Of a stretch of 64,000 nucleotides of DNA, positions 33,690 through 44,317 are shown piece after piece; position 1 is the stretch's first letter, and each line of letters begins with the position of its first letter. Below the pieces are notes generated by a model that saw nothing but the letters and a program-made list of their open reading frames with translations, did no database searches and was not told the DNA's origin. This DNA is from Talaromyces rugulosus (lineage: Eukaryota > Ascomycota > Eurotiomycetes > Eurotiales > Trichocomaceae): the NCBI RefSeq assembly GCF_013368755.1, contig NC_049566.1, positions 2,232,001-2,296,000 of the forward strand. Direction: 5' to 3'. The position numbers and the translations under genes are program-made.

Positions 33690-35373
33690 CTATTCCTGGA
33701 TCAAAAATGGGTGTGCTTCAGTGTTGAAGACGAATTTGTTCAATCCATTTGCTTTGACCTGCCAGTCGGCATCTTTTGTGGAAGTTAGAAAACGGCTAGG
33801 GCTATCAAATGAGGAGACTTACCATCGGCAAATGTGAGATAGCAGTATTTCAGCACTTCAGCAAAAAAGAACGAGTCTTGATTATTTTGGTAACCGCCAC
33901 CATCAGCATCGTACACGTTGGCTAACTCAGCATTCCCGGAGCCAGCCGAGGTGGTTTCGTTGATTGCTACGTAGGCATCCCAAACCCAGTCACGGTACTG
34001 TACGGATTTGTCAGTTCCATTTTATCGCATACAAGTATTCCGAAAAAACAAAGATACTCACCTTTTCATCACCTGTGATTCGCCATGCATAATAGTAGCT
34101 TTCGATAACTTCAGGTCTCAGGATGTAGTTGCCATTAGTGGAGTAAATTCCGGTCTGGTTGTAGAATTCCTGTTGGTCGTCTGGGACTTGAGTTTCATTC
34201 CAGCCGAACGAGTCAGGTCCAACATGACTAGTCGATGATGCGTAAGTGTGATGCCAGGCTGCTGTTAGATTGAGTCCATACTCAATCAAATCGGTACGTT
34301 TGAGAACAGTGCCACCCAATATGAAGTTGCCACCAATAAACCCAGTAAGGTGTTGAGAGCTATTATCCCAGGAGCCGTTGTTATAGTTACGAACAAAAGT
34401 CAAATCTGGGCGCAGAGGTGGATGAGAGGTAAGATTTTCAATTGTTGAGTTTGCAGCAGCCTCCCAACGATCACGATAATCAGAGAACCGCGAAGGACTG
34501 TAAATATAGAACTTGATGAGATACTCATAGAAAGAGTCATCACCACCATTCCATGTTACCTGGTCATCCTGAAACTCTCCTGACTCAATATCGATGTTGC
34601 TACCAACGAGACCAGGAAAGGGTTCAGCCCACGAGGGCTGGGGACTCATCAGATATGATTGAGCCTTCTGGCTAAGATTGGCGTAGGTCTGGTTGCCGGT
34701 CAGATCAGATAGGCGCGTCCACTCAAGGACTAAGGTCCCGATTGTTGCCAGGCCGTTAGTCGATGAGTCATCCCAGCTCTGGTTATTCAGAAAGATGTTA
34801 TTGTGTGGAATGCCAGATCCTGAATTGAAGCTGAATGCTAGTGAGTCGGCCAATTCTGTGGCCTTACCCAGGATAGCATCCGTTTTGTTCTGGTCATTGA
34901 TCAGGTGAGAAGCAGGGCCATTAAGCAGGTCATAACCCGCCAACAAACCACCGAGGTAACGAATGGTGGTTTCAAACAGACTAATGGTGCCATCTGTTGG
35001 GGTTTGAGTGAAATCAACTATCGGTATATAATCGAGTATTTGGTTGACAATGTCGGCATGGCCCATGATAATGGCAGTTGACAGAGCATCAATCGCCGAA
35101 GCTCCCCAACCGTCGCTTCCCATCAGTCAGCCAATGACTTGCTCACTTTCCGGGCAGTAGCTGGACTTACTAGTTATCATTGTAGGTGTTGTCCAACGGT
35201 TGGAGTTGGTCATGGGGGAAAGCAAACTCATAATAGCCATCCCACGCATGGTGAAATGTAGCCTTGACAGCGGCTGCGCGTGGTTCACTGGTATTGGAGG
35301 TGGCCGTCGCCGTAATAGGCTCGATGGCAGCGAAGATGGCAGTTGCCAAAGGAAAGAACGACGCACGCATCAT
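33690..35373 (-). CDS. GH47 class I alpha-1,2-mannosidase, secreted
   Basis: Exons 35171-35373, 34062-35115, 33823-33997 and 33690-33772 give 504 residues, typical of the secreted GH47 enzymes of Aspergillus and Penicillium (about 510). Signal peptide MMRASFFPLATAIFAA is followed by FHHAWDGYYEFAFPHD, the intron-spanning [72 protein letters not shown] and the C-terminal FNTEAHPF, all GH47 landmarks including the catalytic acidic residues and the Thr that coordinates Ca2+. It trims alpha-1,2-linked mannose from high-mannose glycans by inversion. No ER-retention or TM anchor is seen, so it is extracellular rather than an ER glycan-processing enzyme. The last exon is short (83 nt) and supported by frame continuity. 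Confidence 0.93.
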
Positions 35374-36330
35374 GATTGGAAAAGAGCGGTGGCTGGTAAA
35401 GAGCCTGGGGGGGAACGAACGAAAGAATGAGATGTAGAGCATAGAAATATCAAAGACTGCCTGACCTTTCCTTGGTTTATACCTTTCTAAATCATACTCC
35501 GCTTACAGTGGAGTCTCTCTTGCCATCTCATAATTAGGATTGACAAGGATTTAATTTCCGCTACCCTTGATCAATATTCCCCTTCATTACATCCAAGGCA
35601 GAAAATACCGCTTTATCGCCGATATTTAGTGGTACCGCTTGTAAACCCTAGTATACCAACACAAATAAACTCTACCATTGGTGGGCGCTAACATGTTCTA
35701 GCTTATAACCCGTGCACACATGTTTTTCTAGATTTCTCCATTTATTAGTTCTGGGGCTGGGAAATAGAACTAACTGTATTACACGATTGGTAATGACCCA
35801 ACCGCATGTTATTTATAATACCATGTGGCTAGTAAGTGAGTTCCTTATATCCGTAGCTAAGCGAGGCTGGGGGAAATACTGTACTATCAGCCGTGGAAAT
35901 TCGCCGACGTTCAGGCCGCGACCTGACACCAGCATCAGCCCCCAATATTTTGACGTCACGTCGCAGTTTGTTTGCCCTTGTACTAAACAGTACATACTTT
36001 TGACTCAATAAGATTGTTCCTGTTGTTGTACAGAACAATAAGATTCAGAAACCACATAAATTTCATAAAATAACGGAATCTATATTCCGCTATTTTATGA
36101 AAAAAATTCAAAACCACTACAGCCGTAACTTGAACATTGAACAATTGACTCCGAGGAAGGCTTGGTGAACAAATCAATTAATAATAAAGGGCAAACGAAA
36201 AGTTGCTTAAGATTTGACATATTTAAGTACAGAAATTTTGTAGATATTGGCTATATAGTAAAACTTGATGCCTATATATATCTAGATAGTAGTCATTTCT
36301 ATATAAGTACAAAAATATCCATGGTCAGGG
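35374..36330. other. Intergenic region between GH47 and GH125
   Basis: 957 bp, AT-rich. It contains a near-perfect hairpin at 36061-36102 (separate entry). Short ORFs here show no domain. Confidence 0.5.
36061..36102. repeat. 19 bp inverted repeat (hairpin)
   Basis: TTTCATAAAATAACGGAAT (36061-36079) and ATTCCGCTATTTTATGAAA (36084-36102) are complementary with one mismatch around a 4-base loop. It may be a foldback relic or a transcript 3' structure; it lies 229 bp downstream of the GH125 stop on the minus strand. Confidence 0.7.
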
Positions 36331-38047
36331 CTACTGGAAGCTGTGTTGAAGGATATGCGGCTTCCTTTGGTAGAGTTCAAGAATCATTTGACCGAAGAGG
36401 CCGTTGGCCCAAGCAAACCTACATTGGCTGTTAGTAGACTTTCGTTGAATTCACACAGGAGATAAGTGGTTGGGACAGATATCACTTGAACATACCATTG
36501 TCTAGAAAAATCGCCGCCATCGTTTACGTTGACGCTCTCGTGTATAAGCCCTATAACACAAATTAGCGAACTCACTCAGAATAAGGTATCAATTAATATA
36601 GGTTGGGTACCAGTTCCTCCAGTGCTACCGAGCAATAGCTCCAGCGTACTGATTATTTCCTCGTCATCGTCACTCGTCATAATGCGTACGATCAAGCTCA
36701 TCGGCCACACGCGACCGAAACCTGTATGCGGACTTCCAATGCCGGCAATGACGGAACCGTTGCCATAGTATGGATTTTTGCTACTAAGAAGAAGCTTTCG
36801 AGTTGCCTGAAAGGTGGTGTCATTTGTCCCTACGTAGCCATAGACAGGGGCACCGAGTAGGCTTGGGAGGTTGGCATCATCCATGATGTTCTGACTACCG
36901 TATCCGTCCACTTCAAAGGCATAGACAGAAGTCGTCTGGCCATCCACTGTTGTCACTTTCTTAACTCCCCATTTCTGGATAGCCTTTGAAACAGTTTTGG
37001 CCAAAGTTGACATTTGATCGGCGAGATCAGATTCACCGATCGCGTTAGCAATTGACACACTAGATGACAGGGCACTCGAAAACATCATATTGGCCGGAAT
37101 GAAGCCCTGATAAATGGTGGCGTCATCAGATGGCCGGAACCAGGAGCGGATGAGGCCAGTATTCTCGAATGCGTTACCCGAGCCACTGTTGTCCTGGGTG
37201 CCTTCACTATCGCTTGATAGTCGCGTAAATGTATAGGGCGTAGTTGTCACACTCCCATCGGCCGAGTACGTGCTATTTTGTAGATAGTAGGATTGGTTCA
37301 ATATAGACTGCACAGTCTGCGTCCATTGATAGTTGCTGAAGAACGAGGAGTCATTTGTCACCCGATAATAACTGGCTGACAGGTCCAAGAAGGAAGCGAC
37401 AGAATCTAACTCCCATTTGCACTCGAATACGGTATTGTTGTTGTATGATGGTGTCACATTGTCATTGTCAACGGCTCCGTTGGCGGTAGCTGAGATCTGA
37501 GACTCCGCTGGTGGTTGAAAAGCTTGACAAAAGAAGCTCTCATTGAGATATCGTGCTTGCAAATTGATCGCTCCACGGTATAGAGAGCCGATAGTATTGT
37601 TGGCAGACAAAACCGGAAGATAGGATTTCAACTGATTTGCCGAGTCTCGCAACCACATTGCATCGCTTGCCTCAATCAGCAGGGATGCTCGCATCCTCTT
37701 TCCAAAGGTACTCACATATCACCTGTTATTATGAAACTCAATTCCTCTGACGTATCGTCACTGGAATTGCCAACCCATCTCACCGTCGTATCCAACGTGT
37801 TAGGCCATGCATTCTGGAAAAGCTGGTAGAGGTCTGGGTCGGCTATCTTCTGTTGCATGTCGGTAATAACACCTTCGACCTCGGATGAGCTGAACGACCT
37901 GCATTCTTCAGGCGGACGCATTGACGAGAAGTTGTATTTGCCAGAAGAGAAGGGAGCATGCGCTTGGCCGGTGTACGACACATAGTCCTGGCAGTCTTGG
38001 GCCGCTGCAACGGCGGCCAAGGCGAAAAGAATCCACGTCGATACCAT
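36331..38047 (-). CDS. GH125 exo-alpha-1,6-mannosidase, secreted
   Basis: Exons 37716-38047, 36611-37665, 36496-36550 and 36331-36418 give 509 residues. A signal peptide ([16 protein letters not shown]) is present. GH125 motifs, rebuilt across introns, are [89 protein letters not shown] and [16 protein letters not shown]. The enzymes are metal-independent inverting exo-alpha-1,6-mannosidases that remove backbone mannose after side chains are gone. The third exon is 55 nt and the fourth 88 nt; both are required to reach the conserved C-terminal NGLFGQ segment, and phase holds at all three introns (50, 60 and 77 bp). It complements GH76 by finishing the alpha-1,6 backbone. Confidence 0.93.
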
Positions 38048-39216
38048 CTCTAGTTGGGTTTTCTACGTGATGGCTTGTGTGGATGGTATAGTGTTTCTCA
38101 ACCTACGTATACCGTGATACTCTTGCAAATATTATAGCTAAGACGAGACGAACCCACGCACTGAACTCACGCACCTGCTCTCACACTCGTCATTGGACGG
38201 CTGCACACAAGACAAGACAGTGTACGTTCCTGCATATGATATTCACAAGTCTTGCCCAATTCGGAGCGAACTGGAGAAATTGGAGAGATATCAGCCCTGA
38301 ATATCCGTGCCGTGTAGCCGCTGAACTTGACGGGTTCGATGTAACTGGGGCCAATGCACTAGACTCCATAAAGGTCAAAAATACGAGACCGGGGATGTAA
38401 TTTTAATACGATCTACGATCCGGTCTCCGCCATGCGCCATGTGGGGTCCGTAAGGGAACGTGGCAGGTGCCGATCTTTATACCTTATTCGATATAGCGCC
38501 CCCCGTCTTGGTAAATTACACGACGATTTATCGCACAACGGAGCCTTCCTATGTCCGATCACTTCAATCGTTCACAGTAGCCCTATTCCGTATCGGGTAA
38601 TTAAACTAACAGACCTCAATGACAATGTACTCTTTGCGGCGCATTTTGTAATTCCATGGTTACACACATATAGTCATCACATGCAAACTAATAACCTTTG
38701 TTGCTAGATAGAGGGAAAATAAAGGCAAAATAAAATTAATATTATTCCAAATGTTACCTCAAAAAACGAACGAAAAGCCATTTCAGCCCCATTTTGAATG
38801 TGGCTTGGGATGTTCCTTGCAACAAAGTAGAAAGATGTTTGCGGAACAGACACTTATTTGCCTTTGCTGTCAGATTATGGTCCGTAGCAGTATATACCTG
38901 TAAGAAGCATTGAATTATCTCGGTTTCATCTAGACCCTTTGTGACAGTATGCAAAAATAAGTGGTTTTATCAAAAAGGTAGTTTTATGGCATCATCCTAT
39001 TCAATTCTGAACATCGCTGTGCTGTTAAAACATGGCTTTTCTACAGCGATCGCATATCCTATAACCGAAGAAATACAATGTACATGTGATGTCCTAACTA
39101 TAACAATACAGGGAATATATTCATGCGCACGGAAATAGGTATCTAGCAACTCTAGCCTAGATATTGGTCAAGATACACCTTCCTACTTCTCCCCTTTTAT
39201 ATCCTTCTTTTGTTTT
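38048..39216. other. Intergenic region between GH125 and GH130
   Basis: 1.17 kb. It contains a 54-codon plus-strand frame from ATG 38236 to the stop at 38400 (ANWRNWRDISPEYPCRVAAE and more) whose composition looks protein-like but matches no family I know. Otherwise AT-rich with no recognised gene. Confidence 0.45.
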
Positions 39217-40281
39217 TCAAGGCTGCACGGGGGCGGACGCAACTCCCAGGTATGTGTCGGCCTCGCCAAAATACATTAGCCACTGGCCTTTGAACTGGAC
39301 TAATCCTTCACTGAATAACACATTATTCACCTGGCCTTCCTTCTCATCCGTGGTGTTTGGGGTCAGGATCGGGGTTTCCAATCGCGCAAGGGGGGGTCCA
39401 TATGGAAACAGACTGGGGTCAATGAGCATTTGACCGGTTGAATATTGGCCCTCCACGTAATCCCCTTTTGTCTCATCGGCAACGCCGTTGTATACCTTTA
39501 ACCATTTGCCATCACGTGTCTTTACTGGAGGCGGACCGGACTCAATTAATTTCTGCTCCCATTGCAGCAGGCCTGTTGCATAGGTGTCATTTGTCGGCAT
39601 AGTCCAGTGAACCAAATCAGGTGATACAGCCAGGTAAATCTGTTCATCGCCCCAGTGCATATGATAGTTGCCATCAGGTTGACGCTCATTCAAAATAGCA
39701 CCTGATTTGCTATGCTCAATATCAGGTAAAACAGGGCCTGTTTTGTTCCAGTTCAACAGATCAGTCGATGTTGCTTGGCAAAGCTTAACCCCATCATCGT
39801 CACTCCAACCAGTGTAAGTCAGATAAAAGGTTCCATTAACCCGGATCAGTCGAGGGTCTTCAGTTCCTTTGTTTTCATATGACTCGGTTGGGTAAAAAAT
39901 GGGCTCGGTATAGCGAGTGAAGTTGAACCCATCAGTAGACCATGCAAGACCCAGAGTCGAGATAAGGCTCGAGTTCTGCGCGCGATAGACAACAATCACC
40001 ATGTCATCAATCACCATGGCTGTCGGGTTGTAAACATAGGAGGCTTCCCAGCCACGGTTTTGATTGGCGCCTAAAATCGGATTGTTCTCGTACTGAGTCC
40101 AGTTGAGGATGGGGAATAATGGAGCCTTGTAGTTCTTATCCCCCTGGGTCGAGTTAGATGTAATCTTTGGCGGCGTACTGGACTCATACACGGGCGGGGT
40201 GCCATCGTTTTTTACGAATGACACACTTCCCGCAAGGGATTGTGCAAATAGCAAAGATAACACAAGTAGGGACTTAGCCAT
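39217..40281 (-). CDS. GH130 beta-mannosidase / mannoside phosphorylase, secreted
   Basis: A single exon of 354 residues. After a signal peptide (MAKSLLVLSLLFAQSLA), the five-bladed beta-propeller shows YVYNPTAMVIDDMVIVVYRA, KGTEDPRLIRVNGTFYLTYT, HMHWGDEQIYLAVS, LIESGPPPVKTRDGKWL and the terminal WLMYFGEADTYLGVA, all GH130 landmarks (EDPR loop with the proton-donor Asp). GH130 enzymes either phosphorolyse beta-1,4/beta-1,2-mannosides inside cells or hydrolyse beta-1,2-mannosides outside them. A secretion signal argues for the hydrolytic beta-1,2-mannosidase mode, because phosphorolysis needs intracellular phosphate. That fits removal of beta-1,2-mannose caps of yeast mannan. It is intronless, unlike all other GH genes here, and is divergent from GH92 copy 2. 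Confidence 0.9.
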   Translation of the reverse strand: MAKSLLVLSLLFAQSLAGSVSFVKNDGTPPVYESSTPPKITSNSTQGDKNYKAPLFPILNWTQYENNPILGANQNRGWEASYVYNPTAMVIDDMVIVVYRAQNSSLISTLGLAWSTDGFNFTRYTEPIFYPTESYENKGTEDPRLIRVNGTFYLTYTGWSDDDGVKLCQATSTDLLNWNKTGPVLPDIEHSKSGAILNERQPDGNYHMHWGDEQIYLAVSPDLVHWTMPTNDTYATGLLQWEQKLIESGPPPVKTRDGKWLKVYNGVADETKGDYVEGQYSTGQMLIDPSLFPYGPPLARLETPILTPNTTDEKEGQVNNVLFSEGLVQFKGQWLMYFGEADTYLGVASAPVQP

Positions 40282-40863
40282 CCTTGATCGAAGCTGGTGG
40301 TCTAATCAATACAGGTCAACATTGAAAACATAACAAAGATGAGCCAAGACAACAGCAGCACCGATAAAATATATACTTCATGCTAACACCGTTCCCTGTG
40401 ATATCAATCTAATCTAAATACAGTAATTCGATCTACATCAGCTAGGGTCGCTGTAATTAATCTTTCAGGGACAAGTTGACGTGGTATTGAAACACTAGTA
40501 CAAAAGTTTATCATGCATGCTGCGCCACTAGGGTTCCTTGGACCAAGCTCAATAATACGAAACGGAGTTTAATCCTACGCCGGCCTTGTTAGGTTAGACC
40601 AACAATTAGTATATCCGCAGGTGCCTTGTAATTTTGTATTTTTCTCTCATTGGGCGATAATGATCCGAACATCCTAGAGAGATATTTATGTATTGATATT
40701 CTCAAAGAACAATATAATTGATTAGTGTGGTTTTAAAAAAGAACAATGATTATAGCAAACAACCAAAAAAAATACACCCAAAAATATCAGCATCCCTCTT
40801 ATTTTTATGACTCCCCATCAATCTAGTTGACCTACTTGCAACATTCGAAGTATACAACAATAG
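40282..40863. promoter_or_regulatory. Divergent promoter region, GH130 / GH92 copy 2
   Basis: 582 bp between two start codons that face away from each other. It is the only divergent promoter in the mannosidase cluster, so the best place to look for a shared regulator site. I did not find a clear CreA or CGG-triplet palindrome by eye. Confidence 0.55.
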
Positions 40864-43545
40864 ATGATGAGGCTTTTTGCTGTATCCACGGCTCTATTGG
40901 CACTGACCAGTGTCAATGCTCGTTCATTGGCAAATACATCTTTCAATCCCCTTGATTATATCAACCCATTGATTGGAAGTGCCAACCAAGGTGTGTAATC
41001 AAATGAGTTGATCTGTGCTGGCCAGTGGCATTGCTAATATGCTCGTGGTAGGCCATGTATTTGCTGGCGCTACATTACCCTTTGGTAAGAAGTTATTGCT
41101 TCCCAATATAGCCAAATAGAAACAGCTGACCAGATTTCTTCTTCTAGGCATGGTGAAGGCGGTTGCAGATTCGGATTCGGATTCTGCGGGTGGTTTTGCC
41201 TCTGATGCTGGAAATATCATTGGGTTCTCGCAATTGCATGATTCTGGTACTGGAGGGGTGAGCACACCAGTCATAAACGAAGTTATCCGATTAAAAACGC
41301 TAATTCGTAAAAAAATCAATGTTTCTAGGCAAATTCGCTAGGAAATTTTCCCATCTGGCCGCACCCGAACTGTACCGACGACGACATAACGAGCTGCAAG
41401 TACAGCTCCGATAACAGAAGGACCGGCTATTTCAATGATTCATTGGTTGCCACAGCCGGTTATTTTGGCCTCACGCTCGACAATGGGGTTCAGGCCGAGA
41501 TGACGGTGTCAAATCATACAGCAATCTACCGGTTTACTTTCGACGCCGATGTGTCTCTCAACTCGCCGGTCATCTTGGTCGATGTGAGTGACTTGGAAGG
41601 TGGCCGAGTGAATGGATCTGCTTCGGTTGATTCTTCTTCTGGCCGCTTGACGGCCGCCGGGGTCTTCTCTCCGAGCTTTGGCGATGGCAGCTACCCTACG
41701 TATACTTGTATCGACTTCCAAGGGGCGGAGGTACGCAACACAGGTAATTTTGCCAACGAAGCCGTGGGAACAGGTAATACATCCATCAGTATTCCTGACC
41801 AGCAGTCGCTAGGTTCTGGGGGTGTCTGGACGCAATTCAAGGCATCTCAAAACAACACCATCCTGGCGCGAGTAGGAATGAGTTTCTTGAGTATTGACAA
41901 CGCTTGTCAAAACGCCGAGTCTGAAATCCCTAACTTCGATTTTGATGCCACACGCAAGGCGGCCGAGCAGGCTTGGAAGAAGAAGTTGAGTGTCATTTCC
42001 ATTGACCCAACCGGTGTATCGACAGAAAGACAGATACTCTTCTGGAGCAGTCTCTACCGAGGCTTCATCAGCCCTCAAGATTACACGGGTCAGAACCCAT
42101 TGTGGAACAGCTCTGAGCCGTACTATGACAGCTTTTATTGGTAAGAATAATTCATCACCCTCATTTTTTTCAATTTGGGTTATTTTTTTGCTAATTCACT
42201 TGCAGTATCTGGGACTCTTTTCGCGCAGCCCATCCGCTTCTCACTCTAGTTGATCCTTTATCCCAATCATACATGGTTCGCAGCGTAGTCGACACCTATC
42301 GTCACGAAGGATTTCTTCCTGACTGTCGTATGTCTTTCTGTAAAGGCTATACCCAAGGTGGCTCTAATGCCGACGTGCTCATCGTGGACGCCTATTTGAA
42401 AGGGGTTCCCGGTATTGACTGGGACACGGCATACGAGGCAATGGTAAATGATGCGGAGAACGAGCCGACAGACTTCACCATCGAAGGCAGAGGAAATTTG
42501 ACGCAATGGAAAGATCTTGGTTACATTCCTACGCATGATCCAGCCAGCCCGACACCAGGTAACGCTGCATTATATACGCGGAGCATCTCGAGAACTGTCG
42601 AGTACGCCTATAACGACTTTTGTATTTCCGTCATGGCCAACAAAACCGGGAAGCAAAACGATTATGAGAAATATACAGGTCGTGCAAAGAACTGGAAAAA
42701 CATGTTTAATAGCGATCAAACTTCAAAAGTCCAAGGATATGACACTGGCTTCACTGGCTTTCTACAGCCCAAGTATGAGAACGGAACCTGGGCCGAACAA
42801 GATCCAGCCTTTTGCTCCCCGATAAGCAACCCTGACAGCTGTTACTTCGGTAATACCAACTATGAGACCTACGAGGGCAGCGTGTGGATGTATACATTGT
42901 GCGTCCCAAATCTTCCTTATACCTAAGTTCTCCACTGACAGACTTTCAATGTACAGTTACGCGCCACATGACATGGGTGATTTAATTACTACTTTGGGGG
43001 GCAGAGAAGCCTTTACCAATCGACTTTCCTTTCTGCATTTTTCTAATCTTGCAAATATCGGAGATGAACAAGCCTTCTTGCCTGTCTACCAGTTCCACTA
43101 CGCCGGCCGTCCTAGTTTGTCGACACAGCGAGCTCGCGCCTATATAGCGACATCATTCAACACTACTGTTTCTGGAATCCCAGGAAACGATGATTCAGGA
43201 GCAATGGGTTCTTTCGCCGTCTTGACGATGCTCGGCATTTGGCCTGTGCCGGGGCAAGACGTTTACCTTCTCAACCCTCCTTTATTTAGTGAAGTTTCTA
43301 TCACTAATCCGTTGACTGGGAAGACTGCAACAATTCGTAACAAAAACTTTGACCCATCCAGCTATTCATCGAACATCTACGTTCAGAGCGCCACCAGGGA
43401 CGGTAAAGCTTGGTCGAAGAATTGGATTACCCATGACTTTTTTACCGAGGGAGGTGTTCTGGAACTGACTCTAGGAAATAGTGAGAGTAAGTGGGGGACA
43501 GGAACGGATGACTTGCCTCCAAGTTTGTCAGACTATGACTTTTAA
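40864..43545 (+). CDS. GH92 alpha-mannosidase, secreted (copy 2)
   Basis: Exons 40864-40990, 41052-41084 (33 nt), 41148-41257, 41329-42140, 42206-42898 and 42957-43545 give 787 residues. Signal peptide MMRLFAVSTALLALTSVNA is followed by YINPLIGSANQGHVFAGATL (across intron 1), FSQLHDSGTGG, FYCIWDSFRAAHPLLTL, YTQGGSNADVLIVDAYLKG, SRTVEYAYNDF, ETYEGSVWMYTFYAPHDM and IPGNDDSGAMGSFAVLTMLG. The YEG Glu and GNDD Asp pair expected for GH92 catalysis are all present. The first three introns cluster in the first 470 bp, an intron layout unlike copy 1, so the two GH92 genes are not a recent tandem duplication. Both ATGs (40864, 40867) are in frame; the first is used. Confidence 0.92.
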
Positions 43546-44317
43546 GAAACTCCATACTGGATTGTCTATCCTTCTGTTGAGTAGACGGTGACAATTTTTA
43601 GAATACCGTTAAGCAAAGTTTTATTTACTAGAACACTGTCTACCGGATTTCCACGGTTGGAGTTTCTATAACTAGAAGTTGTATTTATTAGAGATTTTAC
43701 TTTCAAATGTTATCACATCTACTGATATCTTTCATAAAATTAAATCCGGTTCTAATATCAACCTCTCTAAACATGACATTATACCGCTTTCGCCTGACTT
43801 CTAGATTTAAGGCTTGACTCCTTATTAGCTGATTTTTTTCCCCTTTTCTTTTCTTTTTTTTCTTTCAATGAATTGCAATTAATATTTCATTTCGGTCACA
43901 GTCATGAGCTTCAAAGTCATCTATCCCTTCCACTGTCCAACATTTGAAGAAATGTTACGCTTATACTCCAAACAATGGAGTACGTATTTCAAAGACTCCT
44001 GGAGCATCAATTCCACAAATTCTTTGGTTTCTAGCTAGAATAGCATAATATGGTCACGTAAGTAGCGAATAACTCGCCTACGCTTAGGATCAAACTTTTG
44101 AGAATGAGTTTGCCACGGTCTAAACTTTTCAACAGGGGAAAAGGTTTCCCATCGAAACCCCTCGAACTCCGGGGCCGACTCTATCTATAATAAATATACG
44201 AGTAGTCTCTAAGCCTGTCTGAACATAAGATGGCGCCACACGGGATCGCACATATTTTTTTATGTAGGTAGTCCGCGTCTCTATATACATGCAACCTATG
44301 CGAACCACCCGACAAGC
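43546..44317. other. Convergent spacer at the right border of the mannosidase cluster
   Basis: 772 bp, AT-rich with a T/C tract at about 43828-43866. No gene recognised. Confidence 0.5.

Noticed and set aside
38325..38350. GGGTTCGATG, tRNA T-arm-like sequence
   Set aside because: No matching acceptor, D-arm or anticodon stem can be folded around it.
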